64,000 bases of DNA from JAXMCK01 sp046349395 (GTDB taxonomy: Bacteria > Pseudomonadota > Alphaproteobacteria > Geminicoccales > Geminicoccaceae). The notes below the pieces were generated by a model, which saw only the letters and a program-made list of their open reading frames with translations, searched no databases and was not told the DNA's origin. Of the stretch, positions 43,877 to 51,438 are shown one piece after another. The position numbers and the translations under genes were made by a program. The stretch spans positions 434,001-498,000 of the forward strand of contig JAXMCK010000004.1 of the NCBI GenBank assembly GCA_046349395.1. The letters are read 5' to 3'. Positions within the stretch are counted from its first letter, which is position 1. Every line of letters starts with the position of its first letter.

Positions 43877-44668
43877 CTAGACGATCATGTCGGTCAGGTC
43901 CTCGATCGTCGTGTCGCCCTTCTTCATGTCGGCGATCTTCTCGCCGCGCGCCATCGCCACGATCCGGTCCGAGATCGGATAGATGTGATGCAGGTTGTGG
44001 CTGATGAAGATCGAGGTGATGCCCTGCTCGCGCAGGCTCACGACGTAGTCGAGGACCTTGTTCGTCTCCTTGACCGAGAGATGATTGGTCGGCTCGTCGA
44101 GAATGAGAACCTTCGACTTGAAGTACATGGCGCGCGCGATGGCGACACCCTGGCGCTGCCCGCCGGACAGCTCGTCGACCGGGGTCTCGGGCGAGCGGGT
44201 GCGCAGATCGATGTTGGTCAGCGAGTGCAGGGCGTGCTCGTGCATCGCCTTCTGGTCCATGATGCCGATCGGCCCGATCCGCAGCCCGCTCAGCGGCTCG
44301 CGGCCGATGAAGATGTTCCGCGCGATCGACATCTGCGGGACCATCGCCGTGTACTGGTAGATGGTCTCGATCCCGAGCCGCATCGCCTCCTTGGGCGAGG
44401 TCAGGTGCACCTCCTGGCCCTCGATGTAGATCCGCCCGCCATCGGGGCGGTGGGCGCCCGAGAGCAGCTTGATCAGCGTCGACTTGCCCGCCCCGTTGTC
44501 GCCGACGAGGCCGACCACCTCCGCCCGCTCGGCGTGGAAGTCGACGCCCTTCAGCGCGTGGACGCCGCCATACCATTTCTGCAGGCCCTCGCAGCGGATG
44601 AGGGCGTTGGCCGACGGCCTGACGAAGGTGGCCGACGGTTGGGCGTGCTCGACGAGGGTCTCGGTCAT
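43877..44668 (-). CDS. ABC transporter ATP-binding protein, ribose/fructose type (single domain)
   Basis: A 263-residue ATPase. Walker A is GLVGDNGAGKSTLIKLLSG, the Q-loop region IETIYQYTAMVPQMSIARNIFIGRE, the signature ELSGGQRQGVAIARAMY, Walker B VLILDEPTNHL, and the switch histidine SIFISHNLHH. Only one nucleotide-binding domain is present, unlike the double RbsA/XylG; this resembles FrcA-like proteins, which work as homodimers. It lies four bases after the permease stop, and is the only ATPase gene in this part of the window. Confidence 0.9.
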   Translation of the reverse strand: MTETLVEHAQPSATFVRPSANALIRCEGLQKWYGGVHALKGVDFHAERAEVVGLVGDNGAGKSTLIKLLSGAHRPDGGRIYIEGQEVHLTSPKEAMRLGIETIYQYTAMVPQMSIARNIFIGREPLSGLRIGPIGIMDQKAMHEHALHSLTNIDLRTRSPETPVDELSGGQRQGVAIARAMYFKSKVLILDEPTNHLSVKETNKVLDYVVSLREQGITSIFISHNLHHIYPISDRIVAMARGEKIADMKKGDTTIEDLTDMIV

Positions 44669-44672
44669 CGCC

Positions 44673-45635
44673 TCAGCCCCGCATGCGCCGCGCCCGGTTG
44701 CGCAGCGTCGTGTTGAGGATCACGGCCAGGATGGTCAGCGTGCCGATCGCCATCCGGAACCAGTTGGCGTCGATCCGCGCCATGACGAGGCCGTTGTCGA
44801 TCGCCCGGATCAGGATGGTGCCGATGACGAACCCTGCCACAGAGCCGACACCACCGGTCAGCGCCGTGCCGCCGATCACGGCCGCGGCGATCGCCTGCAG
44901 CTCCAGACCTTCGCCCAGCGACGGCAACGCCGACTTCAGGCGGAAGGTCGTAATCATGCCGGAGAAGCCGGCGAGGAAGCTGCAGAGCATGAAGCAGAAC
45001 ATCTTCACCTTGCGGGTGTCGATGCCCATGTCGTCGGCCGCCTGCCGATAACCGCCCGTCGCGTAGATCCAATTGCCGAGATTGGTCCGGGTCAGCATCA
45101 CCGCGAGAATCGCGATGAACGCCAGGTACCAGATCATCGAGGCGCGGAAGAGGCTGAGGTCGGCGACGAAGAGATAAGTGGGCGTGTTCGGCGGAAAGGG
45201 CGGCGGGAAGCCGCCGGAGAGCACCGTCCCGGCCGAGCGGACGATGAACAGCATGCCGAGTGTCGTGACGAAGCTCGGGATGGCGAAGGTGAGCGTGATC
45301 CAGCCGTTGAGGTAGCCGACCACCAGCGCAACCACGAGGCCCAGCAGGATTGCGAGCCAGGGGTCGATGCCGAACTTGCCGGACAGGATCACGATCACCA
45401 TCGGGACGAGCGCGAAGACCGACCCGACCGAGAGGTCGAACTCGCCGGCGATCATCAGCACGCCGACACCCAGCGCCATGATGCCGAGTTCCGGCAGGGC
45501 GAAGAGGATGACCCGGGAGTTGCCCGAACTCATGAACTGCGGCGCGTAGATCGAGAAGCCGACGATCACGACGACCAGCATCACGAGGGCACTGATCTCG
45601 GGTCGCGACAGGAGCGCCTTGACAATCTTCTGCAT
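44673..45635 (-). CDS. ABC sugar transporter permease (RbsC/FrcC type)
   Basis: A 320-residue inner-membrane protein with about nine to ten hydrophobic segments, starting ALLSRPEISALVMLVVVIVGFSIYAPQFMSSGN. Family features are AGEFDLSVGSVFALVPMV, LAILLGLVVALVVGYLNGWITLTFAIPSFVTTLGMLFI and the late AAAVIGGTALTGGVGSVAGFVIGTILIRAIDNGLV. It forms the homodimeric channel for the pentose/hexose transporter with the ATPase and binding-protein genes on either side. Confidence 0.92.
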   Translation of the reverse strand: MQKIVKALLSRPEISALVMLVVVIVGFSIYAPQFMSSGNSRVILFALPELGIMALGVGVLMIAGEFDLSVGSVFALVPMVIVILSGKFGIDPWLAILLGLVVALVVGYLNGWITLTFAIPSFVTTLGMLFIVRSAGTVLSGGFPPPFPPNTPTYLFVADLSLFRASMIWYLAFIAILAVMLTRTNLGNWIYATGGYRQAADDMGIDTRKVKMFCFMLCSFLAGFSGMITTFRLKSALPSLGEGLELQAIAAAVIGGTALTGGVGSVAGFVIGTILIRAIDNGLVMARIDANWFRMAIGTLTILAVILNTTLRNRARRMRG

Positions 45636-45689
45636 CGGTCGGTCCGGCGGGCCCCGGGACGTCGCCGCCCCGGGGCGTTCAGCTGCGGA

Positions 45690-46664
45690 TCAGCGGATAC
45701 CCTGCTGCGACAGGGCGATCAGGGCGTCGACCTGATCAGGTGTCACGAGCGCCTTGCCGGTGTTGGCGTCGTAGGCACCGAGCTTGTACTTGTTCATCAT
45801 GTGCAGCTGGTGGATGGGGACGTAGCCCTGGAGGAAGGGCTGCTGGTCGATCGTCAGCTGGATGTAGCCGGTCTTCATCTCGTCGAGCACGACGGGTACC
45901 AGATCGAAGCAGGCGAGCAGGATCTCGCCGGGCTTCTTGCCGAGGTCGCGCAGCGAGACCGCAGCACCCGCCGCCCAGTAGCCGACGTCGAAATAGGCGG
46001 TGGTCGGCTTCGACTGGACGTAGGCGGCGACGCGCTGGCCGGTCACCGACAGGTCGAGGCCCGAGTCGATCTTCTCGTAGGTGATGTCGCGGCCGGGATT
46101 GGCCTTCTTGTAGTCGTCCATGAAGCGCGCGATGCCGGCACCCCGGCTCTCGGCCCAGACCTGACCGGGCCCGGAGATGCCGATCAGCACGTGGATCGGG
46201 CCCTCCTTCGGGAACTGCGGTGCGAGGCCCTGAGCCAGATCGTAGCCCGCCTGCTCCAGGTCCTGTCCGGTGAAGGAGAGGCGGTGCGTCTTCTTCGGGT
46301 GGTCGACGTTCGACGCCAGCACGGGGATGCCGGCGGCGGCCGCCCGATCCAGCGCCTCGTCGAACACCTCGCCGCCGGCGAAGGTCATGATGATGCCGTC
46401 GGGCTTCTGCGCGATGGCGGCTTCGAGGTTGTTCAGCTGCTCCTGGAAGTTGCCGTCCTGCTGCAGGAAGACCATCTGGCAGTCGGCCTGGATCTGCCCG
46501 CAGGCCTCGTCCATGCCCTTCTTCACCGCCTGCCAGAACACGTTGGTCGGCGTGCTGTGGTGGATGTAGGTGTAGTGTTCCTGATTGTCCTGGGCCCGGG
46601 CCACGCCGATGCCGGCCAGGACGACGGCGACGGCTGCCGTGGCCGCTGCTGTGCGGATGCGCAT
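45690..46664 (-). CDS. Periplasmic sugar-binding protein (RbsB/FrcB type)
   Basis: A 324-residue exported protein with a signal peptide (MRIRTAAATAAVAVVLAGIGVARA/QD). The mature fold has YTYIHHSTPTNVFWQAVKKGMDEACGQI, then DGIIMTFAGGEVFDEALDRAAAAGIPVLASNVD, as in peripla_BP_4 proteins. The C-terminal IQLTIDQQPFLQGYVPIHQL motif is characteristic. GGGAGG lies seven bases before the ATG at 46664. It is the first gene of the minus-strand operon and is divergent from the lactonase gene. Confidence 0.92.
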   Translation of the reverse strand: MRIRTAAATAAVAVVLAGIGVARAQDNQEHYTYIHHSTPTNVFWQAVKKGMDEACGQIQADCQMVFLQQDGNFQEQLNNLEAAIAQKPDGIIMTFAGGEVFDEALDRAAAAGIPVLASNVDHPKKTHRLSFTGQDLEQAGYDLAQGLAPQFPKEGPIHVLIGISGPGQVWAESRGAGIARFMDDYKKANPGRDITYEKIDSGLDLSVTGQRVAAYVQSKPTTAYFDVGYWAAGAAVSLRDLGKKPGEILLACFDLVPVVLDEMKTGYIQLTIDQQPFLQGYVPIHQLHMMNKYKLGAYDANTGKALVTPDQVDALIALSQQGIR

Positions 46665-46825
46665 GATGAGCCTCCCGGTTGCGGCCCGTGCGCGGGGCCT
46701 TGGCTCGACCCTACGTTGGGTCCTGGCGGCTTGCCAAGAATAAATCCTACATATTGCCGGCACCTTCGCTTGCGCGCGGAGGATGCCCCGCTAGGCTTCC
46801 GACGAACCGGACTCAGGGGGCTGCC
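46665..46825. promoter_or_regulatory. Divergent control region between binding-protein and lactonase genes
   Basis: A 161-nt gap with an AT-rich core at about 46735-46765 (AATAAATCC, then ACATATTGCC). Promoters for both divergent units must lie here, and the FadR-type regulator probably acts here. No clear symmetric operator could be assigned. Confidence 0.4.
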
Positions 46826-47716
46826 ATGCGGATCGAGATCGCGGTCGATGCGAGGAACGGCGTCGGCGAGGGCCCCTGGTGGGACGATGCCGACGGCACC
46901 TTGTGGTGGGTCGACATCCCCGCCCGCCTCGTCCTCGCCTGGCGCCCCGGCGACGGCAGCCCCCGCCGCTACGGCCTACCCGACATGGCGTCCGCCGTTG
47001 TCGGCCGGAAGGAGGGCGGGTTCCTCCTGGCGGTGCGGGACGGCATCTACACCCTCGATCCCACGACCGGCGAGACGGGTCTCTACCTCCGCCACGAGCG
47101 CGACCGCCCGGACAACCGGACCAACGAGGCGAAGGTCGATCCCTTGGGCCGCTTCTGGGTCGGCACCATGCAGAACAACCTCAACCCCGACGGCTCCGGC
47201 AAGGAGATGACGGGCAGCTTCGGCGCCCTCTACTGCCTGCGCCCCGACCGCCGCATCACCCGCGAGGTCGACAATGTCGGCCTCTCCAACACGCTGGCCT
47301 GGTCGCCCGACGGCCGCACCATGCTGTTCGCCGACACGATGACCAACATCATCAGACGCTTCGATGTGGACGCCGACGGCCACGTCTCCAACCCGCGCGT
47401 CTTCAGCGACGAGAAGCTGCCGGGCCACTGCGACGGCTCGGCGATCGACGCGCAGGGTTACCTGTGGAACGCCCGCTTCGCCGCCGGCCGCCTCATCCGC
47501 TTCGCCCCGGACGGGAAGGTCGACAGCCAGATCGAGCTGCCGGTCACCAACCCCACCTCCTGCGCCTTCGGCGGCCCGGACCTGAAGACCCTCTACGTCA
47601 CCTCCGCCCGCCACGGCCTGACCAAGGAACAGCTCCAGGCCAACCCCCACGAGGGAGCCCTCCTGGCCGTCCACACCGGTGTCGAGGGCACCCCCTCCTA
47701 CCGCTTCGCCGGCTGA
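46826..47716 (+). CDS. SMP-30/gluconolactonase family lactonase
   Basis: A 296-residue six-bladed propeller enzyme. The N-terminal metal glutamate is in GVGEGPWWDDADGTLWWVDI. RPDNRTNEAKVDPLGRFWVGTM gives the asparagine/arginine substrate residues. LSNTLAWSPDGRTMLFADT supplies a metal asparagine, and CDGSAIDAQGYLWNARF a metal aspartate. It hydrolyses aldono-lactones in the cytoplasm. CAGGGGG lies upstream of the ATG. The stop overlaps the start of the glucarate-dehydratase-like gene (TGATG). Confidence 0.9.
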   Translation: MRIEIAVDARNGVGEGPWWDDADGTLWWVDIPARLVLAWRPGDGSPRRYGLPDMASAVVGRKEGGFLLAVRDGIYTLDPTTGETGLYLRHERDRPDNRTNEAKVDPLGRFWVGTMQNNLNPDGSGKEMTGSFGALYCLRPDRRITREVDNVGLSNTLAWSPDGRTMLFADTMTNIIRRFDVDADGHVSNPRVFSDEKLPGHCDGSAIDAQGYLWNARFAAGRLIRFAPDGKVDSQIELPVTNPTSCAFGGPDLKTLYVTSARHGLTKEQLQANPHEGALLAVHTGVEGTPSYRFAG

Positions 47717-48972
47717 TGCGCAGGCACCCCCGCATCACGCGGATCGAGCCCACGACCGTCCGCGTCCCGCTCACCTCCGCACTCCGCCACGCCAATGGCT
47801 GCCACTGGGGCTGCTTCGTCCGCACCCTCATCGAGGTCCACACCGACGAGGGCCTGGTCGGCCTCGGTGAGATGGGCGGAGGGGGCGAGTCGGCCGAGGC
47901 CACCTTCCGCTCGCTCGGCGCCTACCTCGAAGGCCACGACGTGTTCGACGTCGAAGGCCTGCGCTGGAAGATCGCCAACCCCACCGCCAGCCTCTACAAC
48001 AACCGCACCCAGATGCTGGCCGCGATCGAGTTCGCCTGCCTCGACCTCATGGGCAAGGCGCTCGACCAGCCCCTCTGGGCGCTCCTCGGCGGCAAGCGCC
48101 GCACCCACGTCCCCTTCGCGAGCTACCTCTTCTTCACCTACCCCACCGAGGGCGGCTCCGGCGCCGAGGTCCGCACGCCCGACCAGCTCGTCGCTGAAGC
48201 GAAGCGCCTTTCCGCCGAATGCGGCTTCACCAGCCACAAGCTGAAGGGCGGCGTCTTTTCCCCCACCTACGAGCTCGAGGCCTACCGGGCCTTGTGCACC
48301 TCCCTCCCCGGCCAACGCTTCCGCCACGACCCCAACGCCGCCTGGTCGGTGCACGACTCGATCCGGTTCGCACGTGCCATCGCCGACCTCGACAACGACT
48401 TCCTCGAAGACCCCTGCTTCGGCCTCAACGGCATGCGCCAGGTGAAGGAAGCGACCCGAATCCCGCTCGCCACCAACACCGTCGTGGTCAATTTCGAGCA
48501 GCTCGCCACCAACCTCCGCGACCCCGCCGTCGACGTCATCCTGCTCGACACCACCTTCTGGGGCGGGGTCCGCCCCTGCCTCAAGGCCGCCGGCGTCTGC
48601 GAGACCTTCCAGCAGGAGGTCTGCGTCCACAGCTCGGGCGAGCTCGGCATCCAGCTCGCCACCATGCTCCACTTCGGGGCCGTCCTCCCGGCCCTGCCCT
48701 ACGCCATCGACGCCCACTACCACCACCTCGCCGACGACGTGATCATGGGCGGTAAGCTCCCCTACAGCGGCGGCGCCATGCCCGTCCCCGACGGACCCGG
48801 CCTCGGCGTCGCCCTCGATCCCGACCGCGTCGCCCGCTACGCCGAAGCCTTCAAGCGCCACGGCGGCTACCGCTACGACCGCGACCCCGCCCGTCCCGAC
48901 TGGTACGGCCTCAGCCCGAACGAGAACTGGGCCGATCCGAAGCTGCACTACGTGCTGCCGGCGCCGAAGTAG
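47716..48972 (+). CDS. Glucarate dehydratase-like enolase-superfamily enzyme
   Basis: A 418-residue protein with a complete active site. The KxK motif lies in TSHKLKGGVFSP. Metal ligands are in RHDPNAAWS (aspartate), FLEDPCFG (glutamate) and LATNTVVVNF (asparagine). The dyad is VILLDTTFWGG (aspartate) and VCVHSSGELGIQLATM (histidine). This set matches glucarate dehydratases, which give 5-keto-4-deoxyglucarate. Translationally coupled to the lactonase, it likely dehydrates the aldonate or aldarate from the lactone step. Whether glucarate itself is the substrate is unproven. Confidence 0.88.
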   Translation: MRRHPRITRIEPTTVRVPLTSALRHANGCHWGCFVRTLIEVHTDEGLVGLGEMGGGGESAEATFRSLGAYLEGHDVFDVEGLRWKIANPTASLYNNRTQMLAAIEFACLDLMGKALDQPLWALLGGKRRTHVPFASYLFFTYPTEGGSGAEVRTPDQLVAEAKRLSAECGFTSHKLKGGVFSPTYELEAYRALCTSLPGQRFRHDPNAAWSVHDSIRFARAIADLDNDFLEDPCFGLNGMRQVKEATRIPLATNTVVVNFEQLATNLRDPAVDVILLDTTFWGGVRPCLKAAGVCETFQQEVCVHSSGELGIQLATMLHFGAVLPALPYAIDAHYHHLADDVIMGGKLPYSGGAMPVPDGPGLGVALDPDRVARYAEAFKRHGGYRYDRDPARPDWYGLSPNENWADPKLHYVLPAPK

Positions 48973-49134
48973 CCGGGGAAGCGCACCGCGCTCCCCCGGG
49001 CCCCCACGGGCGAGTTGAGGAAGGGTGGAATCGGGAATGGCCCCGGGCAGCCTTGGATCGGCTGGGGGCTGAGGGACGTGCGGTGAAGGAGCTGGAGGTG
49101 GACGGGTCGGGCTGAGGTCGCGGGGCGGAAAGCC

Positions 49135-49857
49135 TCAGGAACTATCGAAATCCGGATCGCGCATGCGGACCCTGATTCTCTTGCCGGTGATCTTGGCGAT
49201 GAGGCGGCGGTAGTCGCGTTCCTCCGGGGTCTCCTGCCGGCGCGTGAGGGCCGGCGGCGGCGGTGCGGGCACAGGGCGCGGTGGGGCTGGCGGCTCGCCT
49301 GCGGCTGCCTTGGCCTCGGCTCCCTCCCGCACCTTTTCCTGCGCCTCGACGATGATCTGGTCGCGGAGGCGGACGGTGATGCGGTGGCGGAGGGCTTCGA
49401 GGTCGTCGTAGGGGCGGGGCGGATAGAGCACCCGCTTCACCTTCGGCGGCGGCTTGGGTGCCTCGGCCTCGGCGGCCTCGCGTGCGGCGCGTTCCTGGGC
49501 ACGCATGACGGACTTCGCCAGCGTGACGCAGGGATTGCGGCCACGCTGCAGCTCGCGGAAGAACCAGGCGCAGACCTTGGGATCGCGTTCCTCGACCGTC
49601 TCTACCAGCACCTGGATCGCCAGCTCGCGCAGCTCGGCCAGGATCTCCGCCTCGGGCCGGCCGTACATCGCGCGATAGGCTTCCACCATGTCCGGCAGGT
49701 CGGGATCGTTGGTGAAGGCGTCGAGCTCGGCGTCGCTGATCTTCAGCTTCGCCGCGGCCTTGGCGGCCGTCGCCCCGAGCGCCATCAGCCGCACGAACCG
49801 GCGCTTCTTGCGCCGGGCGCGGAACTCGGGGTCGAGGCGGTAGGGTTGGTCGTCCAT
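49135..49857 (-). CDS. Unrecognised protein family with CAWFF and YDD-ALRHRI motifs (member 2)
   Basis: A 240-residue cytoplasmic protein. The N-terminus is basic (RARRKKRRFVRLMALGATAAKAAAKLKISDAELDAF), followed by YRAMYGRPEAEILAELRELAIQVLVETVEERDPKVCAWFFRELQRGRNPCVTLAKSV. A proline/lysine linker precedes PYDDLEALRHRITVRLRDQIIVEAQEKV. The end is proline-rich and then basic (KITGKRIRVRMRDPDFDSS). It shares motif order with the protein at 25714-26379. Possibly nucleic-acid binding; no function is recognised. Palindromic copy B lies 134 nt upstream on the same strand. Confidence 0.7.
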   Translation of the reverse strand: MDDQPYRLDPEFRARRKKRRFVRLMALGATAAKAAAKLKISDAELDAFTNDPDLPDMVEAYRAMYGRPEAEILAELRELAIQVLVETVEERDPKVCAWFFRELQRGRNPCVTLAKSVMRAQERAAREAAEAEAPKPPPKVKRVLYPPRPYDDLEALRHRITVRLRDQIIVEAQEKVREGAEAKAAAGEPPAPPRPVPAPPPPALTRRQETPEERDYRRLIAKITGKRIRVRMRDPDFDSS

Positions 49858-49874
49858 AACGCAGCCGTCCCTGG

Positions 49875-49910
49875 CCTCAGCAGGCTATCTGAGCCGAAAG
49901 GCTCCTGAGG
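49875..49910. promoter_or_regulatory. Stem-loop in the leader of the unknown-family gene
   Basis: Outer arms CCTCAG (49875-49880) and CTGAGG (49905-49910), inner arms GAGCC and GGCTC closed by a GAAA tetraloop. A 10-nt bulge separates the stems on one side. It lies within 60 nt of the start of the gene at 49135-49857 and could affect its translation. Confidence 0.35.
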
Positions 49911-49991
49911 ACGTTCCACGCCAAGAGGCGCACCCGGCGGACCGGGTGGCGGGGTGGACAGGCCTGGCGGCGGAGGGCTTTGGTGTGCATG

Positions 49992-50034
49992 GGTGAGGAT
50001 CATACTCCTAAAATGGGATAGGAGCAAGGTCCTT
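49992..50034 (-). promoter_or_regulatory. Duplicated palindromic element (copy B)
   Basis: Read on the minus strand: two AGGA-N6-TCCT palindromes 24 bp apart, followed by CACC. Equivalent to copy A at 25357-25399, with the same 10-nt spacer length but different spacer sequence. It lies upstream of a member of the same protein family. Confidence 0.6.
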
Positions 50035-50059
50035 GTTGAGGTGGGGTTGTTGGGTTCGT

Positions 50060-50310
50060 TTTTTGCGTCAGTCTGATTTGCGGCAAACGCACCGTCTGAG
50101 GCGGCGGGAGGCGGTCCGCAGCACGCTGTACATGGCAGCACTCATCGCCACCCGCTTGAACCTGACGATCCGAACCCTCTACCAACGCCTGCTAGTGCCG
50201 GGACACCGAAGAAGCTTGCGCTCACCGCCGCCATGCGGAAACTGATCGTGATGCTCAACGCGGTCCTGCGCAGCAGCACCCCACGGCACGCGGCGAAGAC
50301 AGAAGCATGA
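50060..50310 (+). pseudogene. IS110-family transposase remnant (C-terminal part)
   Basis: Pieces of one ancestral transposase appear in order across shifting frames. GKRTV is followed by an in-frame stop where tryptophan is expected. A second frame gives REAVRSTLYMAALIATRLN and LTIRTLYQRLLV. A third frame gives GTPKKLALTAAMRKLIVMLNAVL, ending TGA at 50308. This is the C-terminal transposase_20 domain of IS110 elements. The N-terminal DEDD domain is missing. The remnant marks the edge of the AT-rich defence island. Confidence 0.75.
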
Positions 50311-50330
50311 GACACCGGCAAGACAGTGGC

Positions 50331-50376
50331 TGGCACCGAAGCCCGCTGGTACAGAAGCCCCTGGTACCGAAGCCCC
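50331..50376. repeat. Short degenerate tandem repeat
   Basis: Three units of about 15 bp, consensus TGGYACCGAAGCCC, at 50331, 50347 and 50362, with partial copies to about 50410. They lie just after the IS110 remnant. There are no spacers, so this is not a CRISPR array. Confidence 0.55.
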
Positions 50377-50414
50377 ACGCGTCCTATTGGTACCTGGCAC
50401 CGACGCCTCGTCGC

Positions 50415-50837
50415 TCACCAACCAGACGAAGCTGGCCTGATGCCTAGGCCTAACACAGCTAGTGCCATCAAGCCTAAATAAAACGTCAGTATCTCTGCTG
50501 AAAAAAACGCTGCCGCATGTCGCCTATACCGCTTAACTCCGTGAAGGACATTCATATCAAAGCTAGCCATTTCTTCCTTCCGTGCCACATCGTACAACTC
50601 CCGGTACGCTCGCTCCCGCGATAAGCACATGCTATCCAGATACCACAAACCCACAATCGGAACGAAGATAATGAAATCTTCATATGCCTTCCAGCTATAA
50701 TCCCGATGTCCACTGAACCATGCAAGCAATGCAGCAGTCAGAGTAACTGCCAAAGTCTTGTAACCAAACGAATTACTAGCAAGTCTCTCGACAGTCCGGA
50801 CTATGAACTCCAAATATTGACCTTTATCACTACTCAT
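50415..50837 (-). CDS. Small membrane protein, SLATT-like putative effector of the TIR/SLOG island
   Basis: A 140-residue protein with hydrophobic segments at about 24-41 (YKTLAVTLTAALLAWFSG), 54-70 (DFIIFVPIVGLWYLDSM) and 108-132 (AAAFFSAEILTFYLGLMALAVLG). The WYLDSMCLSRERAYRELYDVAR stretch after the second segment resembles 2TM SLATT-type proteins that accompany SLOG and SMODS genes in conflict systems. The ATG at 50837 is chosen because a longer frame (to 50951) would overlap the SLOG gene by 86 nt. Last gene of the operon. Predicted role: membrane disruption upon signal binding by the SLOG protein (inference). Confidence 0.65.
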   Translation of the reverse strand: MSSDKGQYLEFIVRTVERLASNSFGYKTLAVTLTAALLAWFSGHRDYSWKAYEDFIIFVPIVGLWYLDSMCLSRERAYRELYDVARKEEMASFDMNVLHGVKRYRRHAAAFFSAEILTFYLGLMALAVLGLGIRPASSGW

Positions 50838-50865
50838 TTCTGTATCACCACTCTGACTAAACACC

Positions 50866-51438
50866 TCAAGAGAGCAAGCTCCGAAAGAGACTTGCGTAGG
50901 CCATTTCAGTCTCCAACTCACCTGGAAAGTTCGCGTTGTGTTTATAATCATCGTAGAGAAGCTTCGCCGCCCCCCCAGTGGAGGCCACAGGCAACGCTAA
51001 TGACTCCGGATGCAGTTTGCGAAACATTTGATATTCTGCCACAACGCCATCCATACCTCCTATGAAAACGCCCGCAAAGAATCTTTTGCTCCTTAACATC
51101 TTTTCCCTCATCGCCTTTAAACTCTCATCTCTATCTCCGATTACACTTTTGATTTTACTAATTCGAAACAAGGAGTTTTCCCTCGGCATCTTCCCCCGAA
51201 AAAAGTCGGACTGAAATATTCGCATCTCGAAGTCTGTAATTGAGCGCGACTGCAATACGACCTGATATATAAGTGGCGTGATGGCCGGATGACCACCCCA
51301 AGTTATCGAGAACGACGATATCGACGTAGTCACTAATGCGGTGATCGCGTCCCGTATTGCGATCCTATCAGCAGTTTGATTGTAAATTGGATCTCGCTCC
51401 GGATCTGGCACACTCGCCGATAAAAATAACGCACGCAT
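50866..51438 (-). CDS. SLOG-like nucleotide-sensor protein
   Basis: A 190-residue Rossmann-like protein. The N-terminus MRALFLSASVPDPER is the first strand. SFSITWGGHPAITPLI (residues 42-57) and FIGGMDGVVAEYQMF (125-139) give the GGxxG and GGMDG-x-x-x-E elements of the SLOG/LOG superfamily. ALPVASTGGAAKLL (148-161) is the last loop. SLOG domains bind NAD-derived nucleotides, as in ThsA of Thoeris. No catalytic NADase domain is fused here. The ATG overlaps the TAA of the TIR gene (TAATG), so co-translation is expected. Confidence 0.75.
   Translation of the reverse strand: MRALFLSASVPDPERDPIYNQTADRIAIRDAITALVTTSISSFSITWGGHPAITPLIYQVVLQSRSITDFEMRIFQSDFFRGKMPRENSLFRISKIKSVIGDRDESLKAMREKMLRSKRFFAGVFIGGMDGVVAEYQMFRKLHPESLALPVASTGGAAKLLYDDYKHNANFPGELETEMAYASLFRSLLS

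Noticed and set aside
50331..50410. Repeats that might be a CRISPR array
   Set aside because: Units are about 15 bp, contiguous, degenerate and without spacers; no cas genes in the window.
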